Of a stretch of DNA of 64,000 nucleotides, positions 60,205 to 64,000 are shown in pieces; the stretch's first letter is position 1, and every line of letters begins with the position of its first letter. Origin of the DNA: Callipepla californica brunnescens. Its lineage: Eukaryota > Chordata > Aves > Galliformes > Odontophoridae. The stretch lies in NCBI GenBank assembly GCA_023055505.1, contig JALIRH010000076.1, forward strand, positions 1,314,001-1,378,000. Direction: 5' to 3'. A program made the translations under genes and the position numbers. Under the pieces are notes generated by a model, which saw nothing but the letters and a program-made list of their open reading frames with translations, searched no databases and was not told the DNA's origin.

Positions 60205-63200
60205 ACTTTACCCTAACCCTAATCCTAACACTAACTCTAACTTTACTCCTTACCCTAACACTAATCCAATCCCGAACCCTAACCCTAATCCTAGCCCTAA
60301 CTCTAACTTTATTCGTAACCCTACCCCTAATCCAAACAATAACCCTTACCCTAATCAAACCCTATCCCTATTCCTAACCCTTACCCTAACCGTATCACAA
60401 TCCCTATCCTAACTCTTACCATAACCCAAACCCTAACCTAACCCTAACCCTAACCCTAACCCTAACCCTTACCCTGACCCTACCCTAACCTTAACTCTAC
60501 CCTAACCGTATCCCTACCCTAACCCTAACCCTAATCCTAGCCCTTTCTCTAACTTTATTCCTAACCCTACCCCTGATCCAAACACTAACCCTAACCTTAA
60601 TGTAACCCTAACCCTATTCCTAACCCTTACCCTAACTGTATCCCATTCCCTATCCTAACTCTTACCATAACCCTAACCCTGATGCTAATGCTAACCCTAA
60701 CCCTGAATCTAACCCTTACCCTAACCCTATCCCTTACCCAGAAGCTAACACTTAGCGTTGTACAATACCTAACCGTACCCTAACCCTATCCCTAAACCTA
60801 AAAGGAACCCAAACTCTAACCCTAAATCTGTCCCTGAGCCTAACCTTCAACCTTACCCTAACCTTAACCCTAACCCTGTTCCATTCTCTAAACATATCTG
60901 TAAGCATTACCTTCATCCTAACTCGAACTCTACCCTAACCCTATCCCTTTGACCCCAACACAAAACCCAGATTGAGCCTGACCCTAACCTAGGTAGCATA
61001 AAGTGTATGTAGGGTGAATTTGAGTTTTAGGGTCAAAGTTAAATTGTTAGTTTTAGGGTTAGGGTGAAGGATTGCTTTAGTTCTAGTATTAGGGTGTTTG
61101 GGGTTAGGGTTAGGGTAAGGATTTTGGAGTGGATTAGGTTTAGGGTCAGGTTTGGGGGAGTTTTGGGGTTAGGGTTAGATTTAGGATTAGGGTTAGCAAA
61201 AAAGTTGTTTTAGTTTTAGTTTAGGTTAGTGCTAGGATTAGGTTGAGTGTTCTTGTGAAGTTTAGGTTTAGGGTTAGGTTTAGGTTTAGATTGAGGTTTA
61301 GGGTAAGGAGTAGGGTTAATTTGACTTTTAGGGTCAGAGTAGAGTTAAGTCGTGTTAGGGTTAAGGTTAAGAACAGGATTCAGATTCCAATTAGGTTTTG
61401 GGTTCCTACTAGGGATAGGCCTCAAATTAGTGTTAAGGTTAGGGTTAGGGTTAGGTATAGGGAAAGGGTTAGTGTTAAGGCCAGGGCAAGTGTATGGTTT
61501 AGGGTAAAGATTGGATTTAGGGTTAGGTTTAGATGTAGGTTTGGTTTGATCGTTAGGGTGTGAGAAGGCACCGGCCTTGGATTTCATTTGGAGATTGGGT
61601 AAGGTTTAGGAATAGGAATAACATTGGTGTTTAAAAGATGATTAGTGTTAGTATTAGGGATAGGGTTACGGTTAGAGTTTAGTTAGGGTTGTTAGTTTTA
61701 GAGTGAGGGATAGGGGTATGGTTTGGTCTAGTACTTGGGTTAGGGTTTGGGATAGTCATAGCATTAGTGTTAGGGTTAGGGTTCCGTTAGGGTTGTGGTA
61801 ATCTGATGCTAGGTGTCGGGATTAGGGTTGTGCTTAAATGTGGGTTTGGTTTGAGGGTCAGAGTTAGGGTTAGGGTAGAGTTAGAATTAGGGTAAGAGTT
61901 AGGATTAGGTTTAGGATTAGGATAAAGATTAGGTTAGGATTAGTGTTGGCTTTAGGGTTGTGTCTGGGAGAAGGGTTAGTGTTAGGGATAGACTTAGGGT
62001 AAGAGTAAGTGTTAGGAATAGGCATAGGTTTTGGGAAAGTTTCAGAGTTTGGACTGGATTTATGATTAGGGATAGGGACAAAGATTTTTTGAGATTTATG
62101 ATTAGATTTAGGGAGAAAAGTAGGCTGACTTGTGGTGTTAGCAGTAGGTTTAGGTTTAGGTTTAGGTTTAGGATTCCATTTGTATTTATTGATCGAGGTT
62201 GGGTTAGTTGGAGTGTAAAGGTCAGAGTAGGGTTAGGCCTTGGGATAGGGTTAAGGTTTGGAATAGGATTAGGATTCAAATGATGTTACGGGTTGGTGTT
62301 AGGGTTAGGGAAAGGTTAGGATCAGGGTTGAGGTCAGGGTTAGGTATAGGAAAAGGGTTAGTGTTAGGGCTAGGGCAATTGGAAGGGTTAGGCTTAGGCT
62401 TAGATATTAGGGTTAGGTTTAGGCGGAGGTTTGGTTGGAGTGTCAGGGTGAGAGAAGGGGTAGGCCTGGGGTTTGGTTTTGGGTTACATCATACAAATCA
62501 TCCCATACATTAGCTGGGGTGGGAGGTGCAAGGAACAGCCAGCAAAGTGCTGAGTTCATTCCAATCAGAGGACCTGAAGATCGGGTAGCTACTATCAAAC
62601 CGTTTGTGTTGCCAATTCCGATGATATTTATGGGGCCCTGATGTTATGGTTCAGTGGGGAGTCACTATCAAGTCCAAACCCAATCCAAACCCCAAACCTA
62701 CTCCTATTCCTAAACCTTATCTTAACCGTAAACCAAACCCAAACCCAAGGCCCTCCCCTTCTCTCAGCCTAACACTCAAACTAACCTAAACCCGAAACTA
62801 ACCCTACATTTATCCTAATCTTATCCATATTCTAAGGCCTAACCCTACTCTGACCAGAAAGCTCATGTTGTCTAAAATCTACCCCTTACCTAAAACCTAA
62901 ATCGACAAAAAAACCTAACCCGAAACCTCAACCTAACTCTTCTCCTAACTAGAACACCAGCACTTCACCTTACCCTAACTGGAAACCTAGGACTAAATCC
63001 TTACCTTGTCCAGAACCCTATTCCTAACCCAAACCAGAATTCTAACCTCTACCCTAACCAAAACCCTTCCCCTAAACCTAAACCTAATGCTACCCTCAAC
63101 CAAACCCTAGCCCTAAATCCTACCCTAAAACCAACACCACGTTTAAGCTCAAACCTCAAGCCTCAAAGAAAGCATCAGATTACCGCAGATCTCACCTAAC

Positions 63201-64000
63201 ACTAACCCCAATCCAATCCCTACTACTAACCCCAAACCCAATCCAAACACCAAAACTATTCCTATTCCTAAACCTAACACTAAGCCAGAACCAAACCCAA
63301 GGCCTACCCCTTCTCTCAGCCTGACACTCAAACTAACCTAGACCTGAACGCAACGCTAAATCAAATACTAAAACTCACCCTTAGCCAAGGCCCTTTTAGG
63401 ACCCTTCCCTGGTCCTAAAACTAAAGAGAACCCTACCCCTTCCACTAAACCTTCATCTACATCCCTAACCCTTACCCTAAACCTAAATCTACACCAAAAC
63501 CTAACCCTAACCCTAACATGTCTTCTAACTGTAAAACTAACGCTTCACCTAACCCGAACTGAAACCCCAGGACTAAACCTTACCTAACACCTAGCTATAT
63601 TCCTAACCCTATCCTGAAACCTAACGTTAACCCTAACCCTAAAAACAACTTGGAACCAAACCCTAACCCTAACCTAACCCTTATCAGAACCCTAAATCTA
63701 ATCCTAACCGTTACCTCAATTTAACTCCAATTCTTCCTGAAATCTAAATGGGACCTTAAAACCAACCCCAGATTGAAGCCCAACCCTAAACCTAACACAA
63801 AGCATTAGATTACCACAGCCATCACCTAACTCTAACCCCAGCCTTAACGCTAATACTATCCCAAACACTATTCCAATTCCTAAACCCAACACAAACCCAA
63901 AAACACAAAGCCTACAATTCTCACAGCCTAACACTGAAAGGAAACCTAAATCTTACCCTAACTCTAAAACTAATCCAAAGCATGGCCACAATTTAAACTC
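60205..64000. repeat. Satellite unit 14 (cut by window edge)
   Basis: Parts: A 60205-60987, B 60988-62485, core 62486-62674, D from 62675, cut at 64000 after CATGGCCACA. B has TCATAGCATT with GGCCTTGGG; D has CCGTAAACC near 62726. The last 810 bases of the unit, including Dc and block T, lie outside the window. Confidence 0.95.
62486..62674. other. Non-telomeric core, unit 14
   Basis: CATCCC state, otherwise as unit 1. Confidence 0.85.

Larger units (their letters stand above)
1..64000. repeat. Telomere-derived satellite array, 4.6 kb unit
   Basis: The window is a head-to-tail array of 14 copies of one unit. Taking the A|B switch (CCTAGGT) as phase marker, it occurs at 834, 5459, 10067, 14692, 19323, 23948, 28578, 33293, 37906, 42502, 47132, 51761, 56381 and 60988, giving periods of 4625, 4608, 4625, 4631, 4625, 4630, 4715, 4613, 4596, 4630, 4629, 4620 and 4607 bp. 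Each unit runs A (C-rich), B (G-rich), core, D (C-rich), T (near-pure CCCTAA). The array starts inside block T and stops inside segment D, so it extends past the right edge and, unless position 1 is a contig end, past the left edge too. No gene-like interval interrupts it. TTAGGG is the established telomere repeat of vertebrates and several other eukaryotic groups; a subtelomeric or interstitial location is inferred. Confidence 0.97.

Noticed and set aside
1..64000. CRISPR array or bacterial repeat locus
   Set aside because: The repeats are contiguous hexamers and a 4.6 kb tandem unit with no spacer structure, no cas-like genes and no prokaryotic coding sequence.

Overview
The window is one uninterrupted eukaryotic satellite array. 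It holds 14 head-to-tail copies (13 complete, the last cut by the window edge) of a unit of about 4.6 kb, built almost entirely from intact and decayed TTAGGG/CCCTAA telomere repeats. I see no convincing protein-coding gene, tRNA, rRNA, CRISPR array or recognisable transposon. The many short open frames translate to Val/Arg, Asn/Pro or Leu/Gly low-complexity strings, as expected from translating degenerate hexamers. The hexamer TTAGGG is the telomere repeat of vertebrates, many other metazoans, many fungi and some protists. CG dinucleotides look scarce, which would suit a methylated animal genome, but the species cannot be fixed from this sequence. The setting is most likely subtelomeric, or a large interstitial telomere-derived satellite.

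Every unit has the same five-part layout. Segment A (777 or 783 bp) is decayed telomere repeat with the C-rich strand on top. It ends at a near-palindromic polarity switch. Segment B (1,498 bp) is decayed telomere repeat with the G-rich strand on top. Next comes a 189 bp core of ordinary, non-telomeric sequence, the only part of the unit that does not look telomeric. Segment D (1,802 or 1,808 bp) is C-rich decayed telomere repeat. The unit closes with block T (318 to 443 bp), nearly pure CCCTAA with scattered short variants. B-core-D therefore points its G-strands toward each other, as in a head-to-head telomere fusion, while A-B points them apart. B, D and A also share longer homologous blocks in direct and inverted order, so the unit was assembled by older internal duplications and inversions.

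The copies are nearly identical. B is exactly 1,498 bp in 12 of 14 copies, the core is 189 bp in all 14, and most length variation sits in block T. A few diagnostic single-base variants are shared by non-adjacent copies in conflicting patterns, which points to gene conversion or unequal exchange. Units 11 and 12 (about 46.57 to 55.33 kb) are exceptional: they carry dozens of single-base indels and substitutions, mostly in homopolymers, and look like a poorly polished stretch of assembly or an unhomogenised patch.

The best candidate for a new system is the unit itself: a non-telomeric core embedded in telomeric DNA and amplified with a near-pure telomere tract in every copy. This resembles known templates for telomerase-independent telomere maintenance (TALT elements, telomere-circle rolling replication). 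That reading is an inference and is listed as a hypothesis. Strand values in the feature list give the strand carrying the TTAGGG-like G-rich sequence.
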